From an uncultured Lachnospiraceae bacterium (lineage in GTDB: Bacteria; Bacillota; Clostridia; Lachnospirales; Lachnospiraceae): 64,000 nucleotides of DNA. Below the pieces are notes generated by a model that was not told the DNA's origin, ran no database searches, and saw only the letters and a list, made by a program, of their open reading frames with translations. The stretch lies in assembly GCA_947626775.1 (NCBI GenBank), contig CANQTL010000010.1, positions 20,192-84,191 of the forward strand, written 5' to 3'. Of the stretch, positions 26,321 to 35,787 are shown piece by piece. The first letter of the stretch is position 1. Each line of letters begins with the position of its first letter. A program made the translations under genes and the position numbers.

Positions 26321-26404
26321 GATGTTATTAAGCGCAATATGCAAGTATGCATATCGGAATAATCTGCGGATGCGATATTTGGGTATGACATGACGGAAAT
26401 TTAA

Positions 26405-26413
26405 GGGGGGGGG
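26405..26413 (+). repeat. G9 homopolymer after the modification operon
   Basis: Nine G preceded by TTAA, 85 bases after the lipoprotein stop. The context TTAA-G9 is the same at 27057-27069. Confidence 0.7.
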
Positions 26414-26485
26414 TATTTGGGGTTTCTTTGATAAGTAGCGTTTTTCACTTTTCAATATCAATGTTAAACCCACAAAAAGTATTAT

Positions 26486-26520
26486 ATAAAAGCGTATAGA
26501 TTTATTCTGTGCGCTTTTAT
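26486..26520. terminator. Stem-loop, possible bidirectional terminator
   Basis: ATAAAAGCG (26486-26494) pairs perfectly with CGCTTTTAT (26512-26520) over a 17-base loop. The A/T-rich outer arms give short T-runs on either strand. It could end the operon transcript. Confidence 0.5.
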
Positions 26521-26645
26521 GTTATGTCTCTATTTAGTTATAGATATGGTAGATTGGTTGGAGAAACAGGAATTTGTCAATCGAAGCTATTTTCATAAAT
26601 ATCAAAAATGAAGTAATGGCATAAAATAATGGGGGAGAGTGTAAC

Positions 26646-26789
26646 TTATTTTGTGTAAACGCAATGGATCAATGAAAAAATAGCGCCGTTGTAACGTACA
26701 CGTCTCTGGTGGTCATCGTCATCGGCTCTCTGTACTTCAATGTCGATCTTTCTTCCGTCACCCAGCACACATTTCGCATCAAGGATACT
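26646..26789 (-). pseudogene. C-terminal relic of a PD-(D/E)XK family transposase
   Basis: On the minus strand 47 codons read SILDAKCVLGDGRKIDIEVQ, then RADDDDHQRRVRYNGAIFS, and stop at 26646. This matches the core of the clostridial Rpn/PDDEXK transposase-like family (L-D ... G-K/R-x-x-I-E-V-Q-R). The N-terminal part and everything after the first post-core helix are missing, and stops lie upstream. It is a fragment. Confidence 0.75.
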
Positions 26790-26877
26790 TCAAGCTGTTG
26801 TGCTCACTTATAGTATATCATGTTTCAAACCAAACTCAACAGCATTTTTATGGGAACAATATAAATCTTTTGTCACA

Positions 26878-26917
26878 AAACAAACGGACTTGAGAATCAC
26901 CTGGTCGGTTTGTTTTT
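26878..26917 (+). terminator. Terminator-like stem-loop
   Basis: AAACAAACGGAC (26878-26889) pairs with GTCGGTTTGTTT (26904-26915), 11 of 12 bases, 14-base loop, ending in a T5 run. Confidence 0.55.
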
Positions 26918-27060
26918 GGTCAATTTTTATATGTCTGTGCCTTTTCCTGCGATTTTGTTCTGTTCGCTATGCCACATCCCTTCCTGTGATTATTTTATTC
27001 GGGGGCATGCGTTAAAGAAAGTTTGCTTTCGGCTTGATTTAGAAGGAGGAAGGGGATTAA

Positions 27061-27069
27061 GGGGGGGGG
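27061..27069 (+). repeat. Third G9 homopolymer
   Basis: Nine G preceded by TTAA and followed by AGGACCTCC. Same TTAA-G9 context as 26405. Confidence 0.7.
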
Positions 27070-27088
27070 AGGACCTCCTATAAGCTGA

Positions 27089-27128
27089 TTTTTACAGCTT
27101 TCCGTACTGCGAAAAGCTGTAAAAATTT
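27089..27128 (+). terminator. Strong stem-loop followed by a T-run
   Basis: TTTTTACAGCTTT (27089-27101) pairs perfectly with AAAGCTGTAAAAA (27113-27125) around an 11-base loop, then TTTT. It is either an intrinsic terminator or the end of a vanished element. Confidence 0.6.
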
Positions 27129-27254
27129 TGTGGCGATTCCTTTTTAATTGAAAATAGGAAAAACGGGTTGGGAAATAGAAAGACATTCGGGGAAGAAAAA
27201 AGGAGAAACCGGATAAGGATCGTGGTGGAGCGTATCTATCTTAGCGGGTAGAGC

Positions 27255-27596
27255 ATGGAAAAACGATTTGATTTCCGGGGTGGTCATGCTATAATATTCA
27301 CAGTTGCAAGGGGAATTGAAAAGACCACATATTCTTTCTATGTGGACGACGGCTATCCCGGGACAAACTTCCAAAGGCCGAGCTTTCAGAGGATGATTGC
27401 CGATATGGTGGAGATCAACAGGCTCAGAAAGAGGAATGCCGAGCTTGACCAGATGTATATCCGGCTGTATGAGGACTATTTCGGCGGGAAGCTGTCAGAA
27501 AAGAAATTTGCAGGTCAAATCGACAAAAATATCTATAAATGGAATGCCATAGAGCAGACAATAGAGGGCGATAAGCGCGGGTCTGCGCGTCCATAA
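27255..27596 (+). pseudogene. Internally deleted large serine recombinase
   Basis: The 113-codon frame joins two parts of a TnpX/Tn4451-type resolvase. YVDDGYPGTNFQRPSFQRMI comes from the N-terminal catalytic domain, and RLRKRNAELDQMYIRLYEDY with FGGKLSEKKF comes from the C-terminal coiled coil. Several hundred residues that normally lie between (rest of the resolvase domain, recombinase and zinc-ribbon domains) are gone, as is the N-terminus with the catalytic serine. It cannot be active. It marks an old integration next to the accessory operon. Confidence 0.8.
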
Positions 27597-27630
27597 ACCC
27601 ACAACAGAAAAACAGGCGACGCAGAGAATT

Positions 27631-28398
27631 ATGATAAAAGACCGGATCCTTTACGAAGACAACGACATCATCGTGTGCCGCAAGCCCGCGGGCATCGCCA
27701 CGCAGACAGCGCGGGTCGGGCAGGCGGACATGGCGAGCGAAACCGCCAATTATCTGGCTTCCGGAAGCGGCGGCAGGCAGCGTCCGTATGTGGGCGTGGT
27801 GCATCGGCTCGACCAGCCTGTGGAGGGCATTCTCGTATTTGCGAAGAACAGCCGGGCAGCGGCGCGGCTGGGGCGTCAGATCGAAGAGAACCGCATGGAG
27901 AAAAGTTATCTGGCGGTGATCTGTGGCCGCGGTTTCGCGCAGAGCGGAGAGCTGACGGATTATCTGGTGCGGGACGGCAGAACCAACACGGCGCGCGTGG
28001 CGCAGCCGGAGGAGAAGGACGCCAAAAAGGCGGTGCTGTCGTATGAGATTCTGACAGACATGCCGTACGGGGCGGCGCCGCCGGGACTGACGGACGGTGC
28101 GCCGCGGATTGCGGTTGCGGGCATACGGCTGTACACGGGCAGGCATCATCAGATCCGGGTGCAGATGAGCCACGCGGGGATGAGCCTGATCGGCGACCAT
28201 AAGTATGCCGGCGCCGAAGCTCTGCGGATATCGGAGGAGGCGCGTGTCAAGGAGATTGCGCTGTGTGCCTGCAAACTGGTATTTTCCCATCCGGGAACAG
28301 GCAGGAGGCTGACCTTTGAGATTCAGCCGGAGAACCGGGTCTTCCGACCGGAATTTTGGCAGAATTATGCAGGGCATACGCCGCATAACGAGCCGTGA
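27631..28398 (+). CDS. RluA-family RNA pseudouridine synthase
   Basis: 255 residues. The catalytic motif is HRLDQPVEG (Asp is the nucleophile), flanked by YEDNDIIVCRKPAGI and GRHHQIRVQMSHAG, all standard for the RluA/RluD group. There is no S4 domain, so it belongs to the shorter RluA/YjbO-like type. It probably modifies uridine in rRNA or tRNA; the exact site cannot be told. GC content and codon use jump upward here relative to the region before it. Confidence 0.9.
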   Translation: MIKDRILYEDNDIIVCRKPAGIATQTARVGQADMASETANYLASGSGGRQRPYVGVVHRLDQPVEGILVFAKNSRAAARLGRQIEENRMEKSYLAVICGRGFAQSGELTDYLVRDGRTNTARVAQPEEKDAKKAVLSYEILTDMPYGAAPPGLTDGAPRIAVAGIRLYTGRHHQIRVQMSHAGMSLIGDHKYAGAEALRISEEARVKEIALCACKLVFSHPGTGRRLTFEIQPENRVFRPEFWQNYAGHTPHNEP

Positions 28399-28434
28399 AA
28401 GCCGCATAATAGAAGAGTGGAATACGATAGAAGA

Positions 28435-28467
28435 AGAGGCGGAGAGACAGATTCCGGCCTCTTTTTT
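28435..28467 (+). terminator. Intrinsic terminator after the pseudouridine synthase gene
   Basis: AGAGGC (28435-28440) pairs with GCCTCT (28457-28462), followed by a T6 run. Confidence 0.65.
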
Positions 28468-28525
28468 GACGAAAAAGACGCCGCCTGATAGAACGGCGCG
28501 TCGATGATGCGGAGGGGTGAGGAAC

Positions 28526-29572
28526 ATGCGCGGGGAAGACGTCCTGCACAACCGGTTGGTGAAGATATGTCTGGTTCTGGCGGGAGTCTGGTTTTTCTTC
28601 CGCTATCTCTTCGGTCTCACCGCGCCGTTTATCCTGGCATTCCTGATGATTACGCTGTGCTATCCTTTGCTGGAGCGGGTGCAGAGAAGAATCCCTGTCA
28701 AAAAGAAATATCTCGCATTTGTCATGATTCTGCCGCTCCTCGTCCTGATTGCGGGGATTCTCTGGCTGATGATGCTGTGCGGCGGCAGACAACTCGAGGG
28801 GCTGCCCGCCTTCTGTACGCAGATCGGAGATCAGATAAAGAACTTCTTTCATCAGTGCTGCTGCGGGCTGGACGGCAGATTCGGCTGGGACGGACGGCGG
28901 ATTGAGAGTTATGCCGCGGAGCGCGTGACGGTCATGATGCAGAATGTCCAGGAGCAGATTGTGCCGCGCCTGCTGTCCTCCTCCTACAACTGCTGCAAGG
29001 GGTTGTTCGCGGCGGTCGGTTTTCTCGCAGTCACCTGTGTGGCAGCCGTTCTTCTGGAGACGGAGTATGCCGGCATGCTGGAGCATCTGCGGGGCTCGGA
29101 AGAGCTGCGTTCGGTGTGGGCGGTAATTGAGGGTATTCTGTCCTATCTCACCACTTTCCTGAGGGCGCAGGGGATCCTTATGCTGACCATCAGCGTGCTG
29201 TGCGCCGTTACGCTGAGTCTGGCGGGCGTGTGCGGCGGCATTTTCTTCGGTATTCTGGCGGGCGTTCTCGACGTGCTCCCCTTCATCGGCACGGGCGTCG
29301 TGCTGGTGCCGATGTCCCTGTGGCAGCTTCTGAACGGGCATTACGCGCGCATGACGGTATGTCTGATTCTATACGCGGCCTGTATCGTGACACGGGAACT
29401 GCTGGAGCCTAAGCTGATCGGCAGGCGCATCGGGATTGCGCCTGTCTATATGCTGCTGGCGCTCTATGCGGGGGTGAGGCTGTTCGGCGTCGGCGGTATT
29501 GTTAAGGGGCCGCTGGCGCTCGTCACCGTCACGCAGATTCTCAGGACCGTCAATCAAAATGAAAAGGGATAG
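28526..29572 (+). CDS. AI-2E/YtvI-family membrane protein
   Basis: 348 residues from ATG 28526; GGAGG at 28511-28515 fits this start better than GTG 28517. Eight or so hydrophobic segments and the family tail (LLEPKLIGRRIGIAPVYMLL, then GIVKGPLALVT) identify the AI-2E transporter/YtvI superfamily. In spore formers YtvI-type members are sporulation membrane proteins; others export ions or signals. The external loop has a C-C-C cluster (HQCCCGLDG). Specific role undetermined. Confidence 0.85.
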   Translation: MRGEDVLHNRLVKICLVLAGVWFFFRYLFGLTAPFILAFLMITLCYPLLERVQRRIPVKKKYLAFVMILPLLVLIAGILWLMMLCGGRQLEGLPAFCTQIGDQIKNFFHQCCCGLDGRFGWDGRRIESYAAERVTVMMQNVQEQIVPRLLSSSYNCCKGLFAAVGFLAVTCVAAVLLETEYAGMLEHLRGSEELRSVWAVIEGILSYLTTFLRAQGILMLTISVLCAVTLSLAGVCGGIFFGILAGVLDVLPFIGTGVVLVPMSLWQLLNGHYARMTVCLILYAACIVTRELLEPKLIGRRIGIAPVYMLLALYAGVRLFGVGGIVKGPLALVTVTQILRTVNQNEKG

Positions 29573-29712
29573 ACGGCAAAGATCCGGACGCTCCGCGGGA
29601 GGGCGCTGGCCGCCGCAAAGACATACGTTAATGGGATGCATCGGAAATTGCAGCTGGTAGTGATGTCATAAGAAAATCCAACAGAAAATCACAGTTCTGC
29701 CGCAGAGGGAAT

Positions 29713-29741
29713 TTGACGAAAACAGCTCCTTAGATTATGAT
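29713..29741 (+). promoter_or_regulatory. Sigma-A-type promoter for the O-antigen-ligase-like gene
   Basis: TTGACG (29713-29718), 17-base spacer, TATGAT (29736-29741). Lies 24 bases before the start at 29766. Confidence 0.7.
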
Positions 29742-29765
29742 GGAGAAAGCAGGAGTTAGGGGATT

Positions 29766-32700
29766 TTGGACGAACAGATGACGAAGCGGCAAAAAGAAGA
29801 TAACGGACGGGCGCCGCAAAGCGCAGAGGAAGGCTGGCACAGAGACGTGTGCCGGGGGATTGTCATGGCCTGGTTTCTGGTGATGACGGTCGTATATCCC
29901 TTTTACGCGCCGGGCGGCTATCTGCATATCGGCGAGGTGAAATTCGTCTTTTTCCGCAACGTAAGTCTGGTCACGCTGGCGGCTGCCGCGGCGGTGCTTC
30001 TTCTGGCGGCGCTCTGGCGCCGCGACAGGACATGGCCGATAAGAATCTATGGAGATATGTCCGTGACGGACTGGTTCGCCTACGGCTATCTGGTGGCGGT
30101 GATGCTTTCCTACCTGTGTTCTCCATACAAAAAAGACGCGCTGTGGGGCGCGGAGGGCTGGTATATGGGAACCGTCGTCCAGCTGCTCCTGGTGGCGTTC
30201 TATTTCCTCTTTTCCCGTTATTTTCACTGTGATATAAGATGGATCGGCATGTGGCTTCTCGCGGCGGCGGGCGTGTTTCTGCTCGGGATATGCAACCGGT
30301 ATTCCGTCTATCCGATCGACATGGAAGGACAGACGGAGACCTTTATCTCCACGCTCGGCAATATCAACTGGTTCTGCGGATACTGGTCGGTGGCGGCAGC
30401 CGCCGGCATGGCGCTGTACTGGTGCGGCGGCAGCGTGCGGGTAAGAGCCGCAGCGGCGGTTTTCAGCGTCATAGCGATGCTGGCCGGCGTGACGCAGGGG
30501 AGCGAGAGCGCATATCTTGTCTTTCTGGCGCTGGCGGTTCTGTTTCTGGGGTTGTCGCTTGGCAGCGTCAGACGGTTGTACCGGCTGCTGGAACTCGTCA
30601 TGCTGTTTGGAATAAGCTGTCTGATTGGGCGCGCCATGATGAGGCTGCCGGGCCTGCGGTACAATTACGGGACGGACGGGGACGGTCTGTCGGGAATCAC
30701 GGCGGCGCTCTTATGCGGAAACGCGGCGTGGGTCATTCTGATGGCGGCTGGGGCGGTTTATCTGCTGCTGCGCGCCGTGCGGCGGCGGGGGTATCTGCAG
30801 GGGGAGCATCCGGCGCGGTACGGCAGTCGCCGGGGTCTTGTGACCGCTGTGTTTGTGGCGGCGGTCTGTGCAGCGGCTGCAGCGGCTCTTATGGCCGACG
30901 GGGCGTTTCAGGGCGGCGGGGCGCAGGGATGGCGGATCTTCGCCGAGGACTGGGGACACGGCAGGGGCGCGGCATGGAACTGCGGGCTTGACGCTTACCG
31001 CAGTCTGGACGCCCTGCACAAAGCCGTCGGGATCGGGCCGGACTGTTTCGCCGATTATGTGTATGATATCCCCGCGCTGGCGGACAGGCTGGCGGAGCAG
31101 TTTGCCGGTCAGAGGCTGACCAACGCGCACAATGAACGGCTCACCCTGCTGGTGAATCTGGGGGCGCTCGGCTGGTTCTGTTATGCCGGCTTTTTGCTGA
31201 CGGCGTTTGTGCGCTTTTTGAGAAATGGGGCAGGGAAACCTTTTCTGTATGTGTGCGCCGCCGGGATAGCGGCATATTGGGTACACAACACAGTCAGTTT
31301 CCAACAGGTACTGAACACGCCCTTTGTGTTTCTGCTGGCGGGCGTCGGGGAGAGACTTTGCCGGAGCGCGGAGGAAGCGGAGCGCATGGAGCGGACGGCA
31401 GGGGAAGCGCGTGAGGAAGAAAAGGGCGCGGCGGAAGGAAAGCCCAGGCTGGTGCGGCTGGCGGAATATCTGTTCGCTGCCGTAGCGGCTGCGATGTGCG
31501 CTGCGGTCGCTTTCTATGTGCGGGACGGCTATCACCAGATCGGCAGCGCCAAGTTTGCCGTGTACAGGGCCGTCATGGTACCGGGCGGCGCTCTGCTTCT
31601 TGCTGCTGCTGCCGCCTGTCTGATTTCCCGGCTTGGAGAGCGCCGGCGGCTGCAGTTTGCCGCTGCGGACTGCTGTGTGCTCGCCTATCTGATCTTCACG
31701 GATATCTCTGTGGCGGCGGGCGGGTTTTTCGGCGATGCGCTGTGGGGATATGACGGCTGGAACATGGGTCTTATGGCGCAGCTCAGCTTCATTCTGCTCT
31801 ATCTGTGCGCGTCGCGGTTCGGGCGGTACTATCGCCAGCTCCTCGCGCTGCTGTGCGTCGTAGCGAGCGCCGTATATGCGCTGGGCATCCTGAACCGTCT
31901 GCTGATCGATCCTCTCGGGTACTATGATGGGCTGACGCAGGAGCAGATGGCGCAGTTTCTGTCCACGCTGGGGCAGAACACCTGGTACGGCAGTTTCCTG
32001 ATCGTGACGCTGCCTGTCGGTATGGGGCTGTTCCTCTATGCGGACAGAAAACCGTGGCGGGTTCTGAGCGGTATTTTTATGACGGCGGGGTTCGGCACGC
32101 TGGTGACACAGAACAGCGACAGCGCATATGTCGGGCTGGCCGGAGCGTTCGTCGTCTTCTTCGTGCTGTCTTCGGGGACGCGGGAACGGATGTGCCGCTA
32201 TATGGCCGCGCTTGCCCTTTTCTTTGCGGCCGGCAAGCTCATGTACTGTCTGCTGTGCATCCGTCCGAATCCGGCGCTGCGGCCCGATTTTGTGACGCGG
32301 CTCATGTGGACGTCGGGCGCGACGTGGATATTGCTCTTCGCCTGTCTTGCCGCAGCGCTTCTGCTGTACGGGATGGGGAGAGGCGCCGTGCCGTTTCGCT
32401 ACCCGGAACGTCTCATGCGCAGACTGCGCCGTGTTGTGCCGGCGGCGGCTTTGGCGGCTGTGGCGGCAGCGGTCCTGCTGATCGTACTGCAGACGGCGGG
32501 CGCGCTGCCCGGAGCCGTCGCCCGCAGACTGGCGGACATTTCCTATTTTAACTGGAATTATGATTGGGGCAACGGCAGAGGAAAGATCTGGACCTTCAGC
32601 GCGAAGGTCTATGCCGGGATGGATACCGTGCATAAGCTGTTCGGCGTCGGCCCCGACTGTTTCCATAGCTATGTGGCGGCGCACTACAGCGGGGAGGCGG

Positions 32701-33008
32701 AGCTGCTCTGGGGGCAGAAGCAGCTGTCGAACGCCCATAACGAGTGGCTGAATATGCTGATCAACGAGGGATTTTTCGGCGCGGCGGCCTATCTGGGGAT
32801 CTTCCTTGCGTCGGTTGAGACGGCTCTGCGGAGAGCGCGGGAAAATATGTGGGCGGCGGGAATCGCGGCGGCCTGCGTGTCCTATATGTGCTACAACTTT
32901 TTCTGCTACCAGCAGGTACTGTGCACGCCTTTTATCTTTCTTCTAATGGGAATCGGAGCGTATATCGACAGAGAGGCGCGCGCGGAGAAAGTGGGCGAAG
33001 ACGGTTGA
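29766..33008 (+). CDS. Tandem-duplicated O-antigen-ligase/polymerase-like membrane protein
   Basis: 1080 residues from TTG 29766 (AGGAG 10 bases upstream); ATG 29778 is the alternative. Over 20 membrane helices. The two halves, roughly 20-540 and 560-1070, are homologous. Paired motifs are GYLHIGEVKFVFFR and GYHQIGSAKFAVYR, DALWGAEGWYMG and DALWGYDGWNMG, FISTLGNINWF and FLSTLGQNTWY, GIGPDCFADYV and GVGPDCFHSYV, and LTNAHNERLTLLVNLG and LSNAHNEWLNMLINEG. Each half has the H-N-E motif and topology of O-antigen ligase/Wzy-type enzymes, about 500 residues, which is the usual full size. Probably polymerises or ligates a surface glycan. The cytoplasmic linker is charged (REEEKGAAEGK). Confidence 0.85.
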   Translation: MDEQMTKRQKEDNGRAPQSAEEGWHRDVCRGIVMAWFLVMTVVYPFYAPGGYLHIGEVKFVFFRNVSLVTLAAAAAVLLLAALWRRDRTWPIRIYGDMSVTDWFAYGYLVAVMLSYLCSPYKKDALWGAEGWYMGTVVQLLLVAFYFLFSRYFHCDIRWIGMWLLAAAGVFLLGICNRYSVYPIDMEGQTETFISTLGNINWFCGYWSVAAAAGMALYWCGGSVRVRAAAAVFSVIAMLAGVTQGSESAYLVFLALAVLFLGLSLGSVRRLYRLLELVMLFGISCLIGRAMMRLPGLRYNYGTDGDGLSGITAALLCGNAAWVILMAAGAVYLLLRAVRRRGYLQGEHPARYGSRRGLVTAVFVAAVCAAAAAALMADGAFQGGGAQGWRIFAEDWGHGRGAAWNCGLDAYRSLDALHKAVGIGPDCFADYVYDIPALADRLAEQFAGQRLTNAHNERLTLLVNLGALGWFCYAGFLLTAFVRFLRNGAGKPFLYVCAAGIAAYWVHNTVSFQQVLNTPFVFLLAGVGERLCRSAEEAERMERTAGEAREEEKGAAEGKPRLVRLAEYLFAAVAAAMCAAVAFYVRDGYHQIGSAKFAVYRAVMVPGGALLLAAAAACLISRLGERRRLQFAAADCCVLAYLIFTDISVAAGGFFGDALWGYDGWNMGLMAQLSFILLYLCASRFGRYYRQLLALLCVVASAVYALGILNRLLIDPLGYYDGLTQEQMAQFLSTLGQNTWYGSFLIVTLPVGMGLFLYADRKPWRVLSGIFMTAGFGTLVTQNSDSAYVGLAGAFVVFFVLSSGTRERMCRYMAALALFFAAGKLMYCLLCIRPNPALRPDFVTRLMWTSGATWILLFACLAAALLLYGMGRGAVPFRYPERLMRRLRRVVPAAALAAVAAAVLLIVLQTAGALPGAVARRLADISYFNWNYDWGNGRGKIWTFSAKVYAGMDTVHKLFGVGPDCFHSYVAAHYSGEAELLWGQKQLSNAHNEWLNMLINEGFFGAAAYLGIFLASVETALRRARENMWAAGIAAACVSYMCYNFFCYQQVLCTPFIFLLMGIGAYIDREARAEKVGEDG

Positions 33009-33033
33009 CAAAATACGGCCGAAAGTCTAGCAT
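33005..33033 (+). promoter_or_regulatory. Promoter for proS, overlapping the upstream stop
   Basis: TTGACA (33005-33010), 17-base spacer, TAGCAT (33028-33033). The -35 box includes the TGA stop of the preceding gene. Confidence 0.65.
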
Positions 33034-33088
33034 GAAATAGAATGGGAAAAGTTCTGAAAAGTGAAAGCAATACGGAGGAAACGAAAGA

Positions 33089-34519
33089 ATGGCAGACAAG
33101 AAGTTAGTGGAAGCGATCACTTCCATGGAGGAGGATTTCGCGCAGTGGTACACCGATGTGGTGAAAAAGGCGGAACTGATCGACTATACCAGCATTAAGG
33201 GATGTATGGTTCTGCGTCCGGCGGGCTATGCCATCTGGGAGCTGATTCAGGGGCAGATGGACGCCATGTTTAAGAAGACCGGCGTGCAGAACGTGTACTT
33301 GCCGATGTTTATTCCCGAAAGTCTTTTAAATAAGGAAAAGGAGCATGTGGAAGGGTTTGCGCCCGAGGTGGCGTGGGTGACGCACGGCGGTATGCAGCCC
33401 CTGCAGGAGAGACTGTGCGTCAGACCTACCTCGGAGACGCTTTTCTGTGATTACTATAAGAATGTGGTGCAGTCCTACCGCGATCTGCCGCAGCTGTGCA
33501 ACCAGTGGTGTTCCGTGGTGCGCTGGGAGAAGGAGACGAGGCCGTTTCTCAGGAGTCGGGAATTTCTGTGGCAGGAAGGGCATACCGCCCACGCGACCGC
33601 AGAGGAGGCCGAGGAGAGGACGATCCAGATGCTCAACGTGTACGCGGATTTCTGCGAACAGGTGCTGGCGATTCCCGTGATCAAGGGGCGCAAGACCGAC
33701 AAGGAGAAGTTTGCGGGCGCGGAGGCAACCTACACGATCGAGGCGCTGATGCACGACGGCAAGGCGCTGCAGTCCGGCACGAGCCACAACTTCGGCGACG
33801 GCTTTGCGAAGGCCTTCGGCATTCAGTATACGGACAGGGACAACACGCTCAAATATGTGCATCAGACCTCCTGGGGGACGACGACCCGTCTGATCGGCGC
33901 GGTTATCATGGTGCACGGCGACAATTCCGGTCTGGTTCTGCCGCCCAGGATCGCGCCCACGCAGATCATGATCATCCCGATCCAGCAGAAGAAAGAGGGC
34001 GTACTGGACAAGGCGTACGAGCTGCGGGATCGGCTGAGCAGTTTCCGCGTGAAAGTGGACGATGCAGATAAGAGCCCCGGCTGGAAATTTTCCGAGCAGG
34101 AGATGCGCGGCATACCGATCCGTGTGGAGATCGGCCCGAAGGATATCGAGGCGAATAAATGCGTGATCTGCCGTCGGGATACCGGCGAGAAGATCGAAGT
34201 GCCCCTTGAGGAACTGGAGACGAAGGCGGCCGAGATACTGGACAGGATGCAGACGGAGATGCTGGAGCGCGCGAGAGCGCACAGAGACAGCCACACCTAT
34301 GTGGCGAAGGATATGGACGAGTTCCGCAGGCTGTTCACGGAGAAGTCCGGTTTCGTCAAGGCTATGTGGTGCGGAGAGCAGGGCTGCGAGGACAGGATCA
34401 AGGAGGAGCTCAGCGTCACCAGCCGCTGCATGCCTTTTGAGCAGGAAAAATTGAGCGACACCTGCGTGTGCTGTGGAAAACCCGCAAAAAAAATGGTATA
34501 CTGGGGCAGGGCGTATTAA
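33089..34519 (+). CDS. proS: Prolyl-tRNA synthetase, short archaeal/eukaryotic-like type
   Basis: 476 residues, ACGGAGG at 33072-33078. Class II synthetase motifs: [14 protein letters not shown], the motif 2 region [26 protein letters not shown] and [19 protein letters not shown]. It lacks the editing insertion of the long bacterial ProRS and has the C-terminal Zn-type domain ([29 protein letters not shown]), ending in tyrosine as the short type does. Charges tRNA-Pro. Own promoter. Confidence 0.95.
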   Translation: MADKKLVEAITSMEEDFAQWYTDVVKKAELIDYTSIKGCMVLRPAGYAIWELIQGQMDAMFKKTGVQNVYLPMFIPESLLNKEKEHVEGFAPEVAWVTHGGMQPLQERLCVRPTSETLFCDYYKNVVQSYRDLPQLCNQWCSVVRWEKETRPFLRSREFLWQEGHTAHATAEEAEERTIQMLNVYADFCEQVLAIPVIKGRKTDKEKFAGAEATYTIEALMHDGKALQSGTSHNFGDGFAKAFGIQYTDRDNTLKYVHQTSWGTTTRLIGAVIMVHGDNSGLVLPPRIAPTQIMIIPIQQKKEGVLDKAYELRDRLSSFRVKVDDADKSPGWKFSEQEMRGIPIRVEIGPKDIEANKCVICRRDTGEKIEVPLEELETKAAEILDRMQTEMLERARAHRDSHTYVAKDMDEFRRLFTEKSGFVKAMWCGEQGCEDRIKEELSVTSRCMPFEQEKLSDTCVCCGKPAKKMVYWGRAY

Positions 34520-34581
34520 AACGCGGCTCTGAACCAACCATCAATCACAAATAAGCCATATAGAAAGAGAGGGTAATCAGA

Positions 34582-35775
34582 ATGAATGTATTGGTAATCA
34601 ACTGCGGCTCTTCTTCCCTGAAGTATCAGCTGATCAACAGCGACAGCGAGGAAGTGCTGGCCAAAGGACTTTGCGAGAGGATCGGCATCGACGGCGCCAT
34701 CGTGCATCAGCCCAAGGGCGGTGACAAGGTGAAGACGGAAGTGGCTATGCCGAACCACACCGAGGCGGTAAAACTGGTGATCGAGAAACTGACCGACCCG
34801 CAGGTGGGCGTGATCAAATCTCTCGACGAGATCGACGCGGTGGGACACCGCATCGTACACGGCGGCGAAAAGTTTGCCACGTCTGTTGTACTCAACGACG
34901 AAGTGCTCAAGGCGATCGAGGACTGCAACGACCTGGCGCCGCTGCACAACCCGGCGAACCTGATCGGCATTAACGCCTGCAGGGAGATTATGCCGAACGT
35001 GCCGATGGTGGGCGTGTTCGATACGGCGTTCCATCAGACTATGCCCAAGAAGGCATATCTGTACGGCCTGCCGCTGTCCTACTATGAGAAATACAAAGTG
35101 CGCCGCTACGGGTTCCACGGCACCAGCCACGACTTTGTCTCCAAGCGCGCGGCCGAGATTCTCGGCAAGGACAGAAAAGACTTGAAGATCATCGTGTGCC
35201 ACCTCGGGAACGGCGCGTCCATCTCCGCGGTGAAGAACGGCGAGTCCGTGGACACCTCCATGGGACTTACTCCGCTGGAGGGTCTGATCATGGGGACACG
35301 CTCCGGCGATCTGGATCCGGCGATCATCACTTTTATCGCGGGCAAAGAGGGTATCAGCGCCGACGAAGTGATCAACGTGTGCAATAAGAAATCCGGCGTG
35401 CTCGGCCTGTCGGGAGGCGTTTCCAGCGACTTCCGCGATCTGTCGGCGGCTGCTGCAGAGGGCAACAAGGCGGCAGAGACGGCTCTTGAAACATATGCAT
35501 ACCGCGTGGCGAAGTACATTGGCGCATACGCGGCGGCGATGAACGGCGTGGATGTGATCGCGTTCACCGCGGGCGTTGGCGAGAACGACGCCAAGGTGAG
35601 AGAGGCAGTCGGACAGTACCTCGGCTTCCTGGGCGCGAATGTCGATCCCGCGAAGAACAATGTACACGGCGAGGAGGCAGTCATCTCCGGCGCGGATGCG
35701 AAAGTCACCGTGATGGTCGTTCCCACCAACGAGGAGCTGGCAATCGCGCGCGAGACGGTGCGTCTGGTCGGATAG
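34582..35775 (+). CDS. ackA: Acetate kinase
   Basis: 397 residues, GAGAGGG before ATG 34582. Start [50 protein letters not shown] and HLGNGASI are all diagnostic for AckA. Converts acetyl-phosphate and ADP to acetate and ATP in fermentation. The usual partner pta is not adjacent here. A small membrane protein gene follows after 12 bases. Confidence 0.97.
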   Translation: MNVLVINCGSSSLKYQLINSDSEEVLAKGLCERIGIDGAIVHQPKGGDKVKTEVAMPNHTEAVKLVIEKLTDPQVGVIKSLDEIDAVGHRIVHGGEKFATSVVLNDEVLKAIEDCNDLAPLHNPANLIGINACREIMPNVPMVGVFDTAFHQTMPKKAYLYGLPLSYYEKYKVRRYGFHGTSHDFVSKRAAEILGKDRKDLKIIVCHLGNGASISAVKNGESVDTSMGLTPLEGLIMGTRSGDLDPAIITFIAGKEGISADEVINVCNKKSGVLGLSGGVSSDFRDLSAAAAEGNKAAETALETYAYRVAKYIGAYAAAMNGVDVIAFTAGVGENDAKVREAVGQYLGFLGANVDPAKNNVHGEEAVISGADAKVTVMVVPTNEELAIARETVRLVG

Positions 35776-35787
35776 TCGGAGCCTGAG

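Larger units (their letters stand above)
26321..27254. other. Mobile-element graveyard between accessory operon and chromosome
   Basis: 934 bases without an intact gene. Contents in order: hairpin ATATGCA/TGCATAT (26337-26354), a G9 tract, a stem at 26486-26520, a reverse-strand PD-(D/E)XK transposase relic, a promoter-like TTGAGT-16-TATACT on the minus strand just upstream of that relic (about 26808-26835), a terminator-like stem at 26878, a second G9 tract and a strong stem at 27089. The plus-strand 91-codon frame at 26740 is antisense to the relic and is not a gene. Confidence 0.65.

Noticed and set aside
26740..27015. 91-codon plus-strand frame
   Set aside because: Partly antisense to the PD-(D/E)XK transposase relic, no ribosome binding site, and it contains the terminator-like stem.
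30711..32738. 675-codon open frame on the minus strand
   Set aside because: Antisense to the O-antigen-ligase-like gene; translation rich in Arg/Gln/His with no membrane or enzyme motif.
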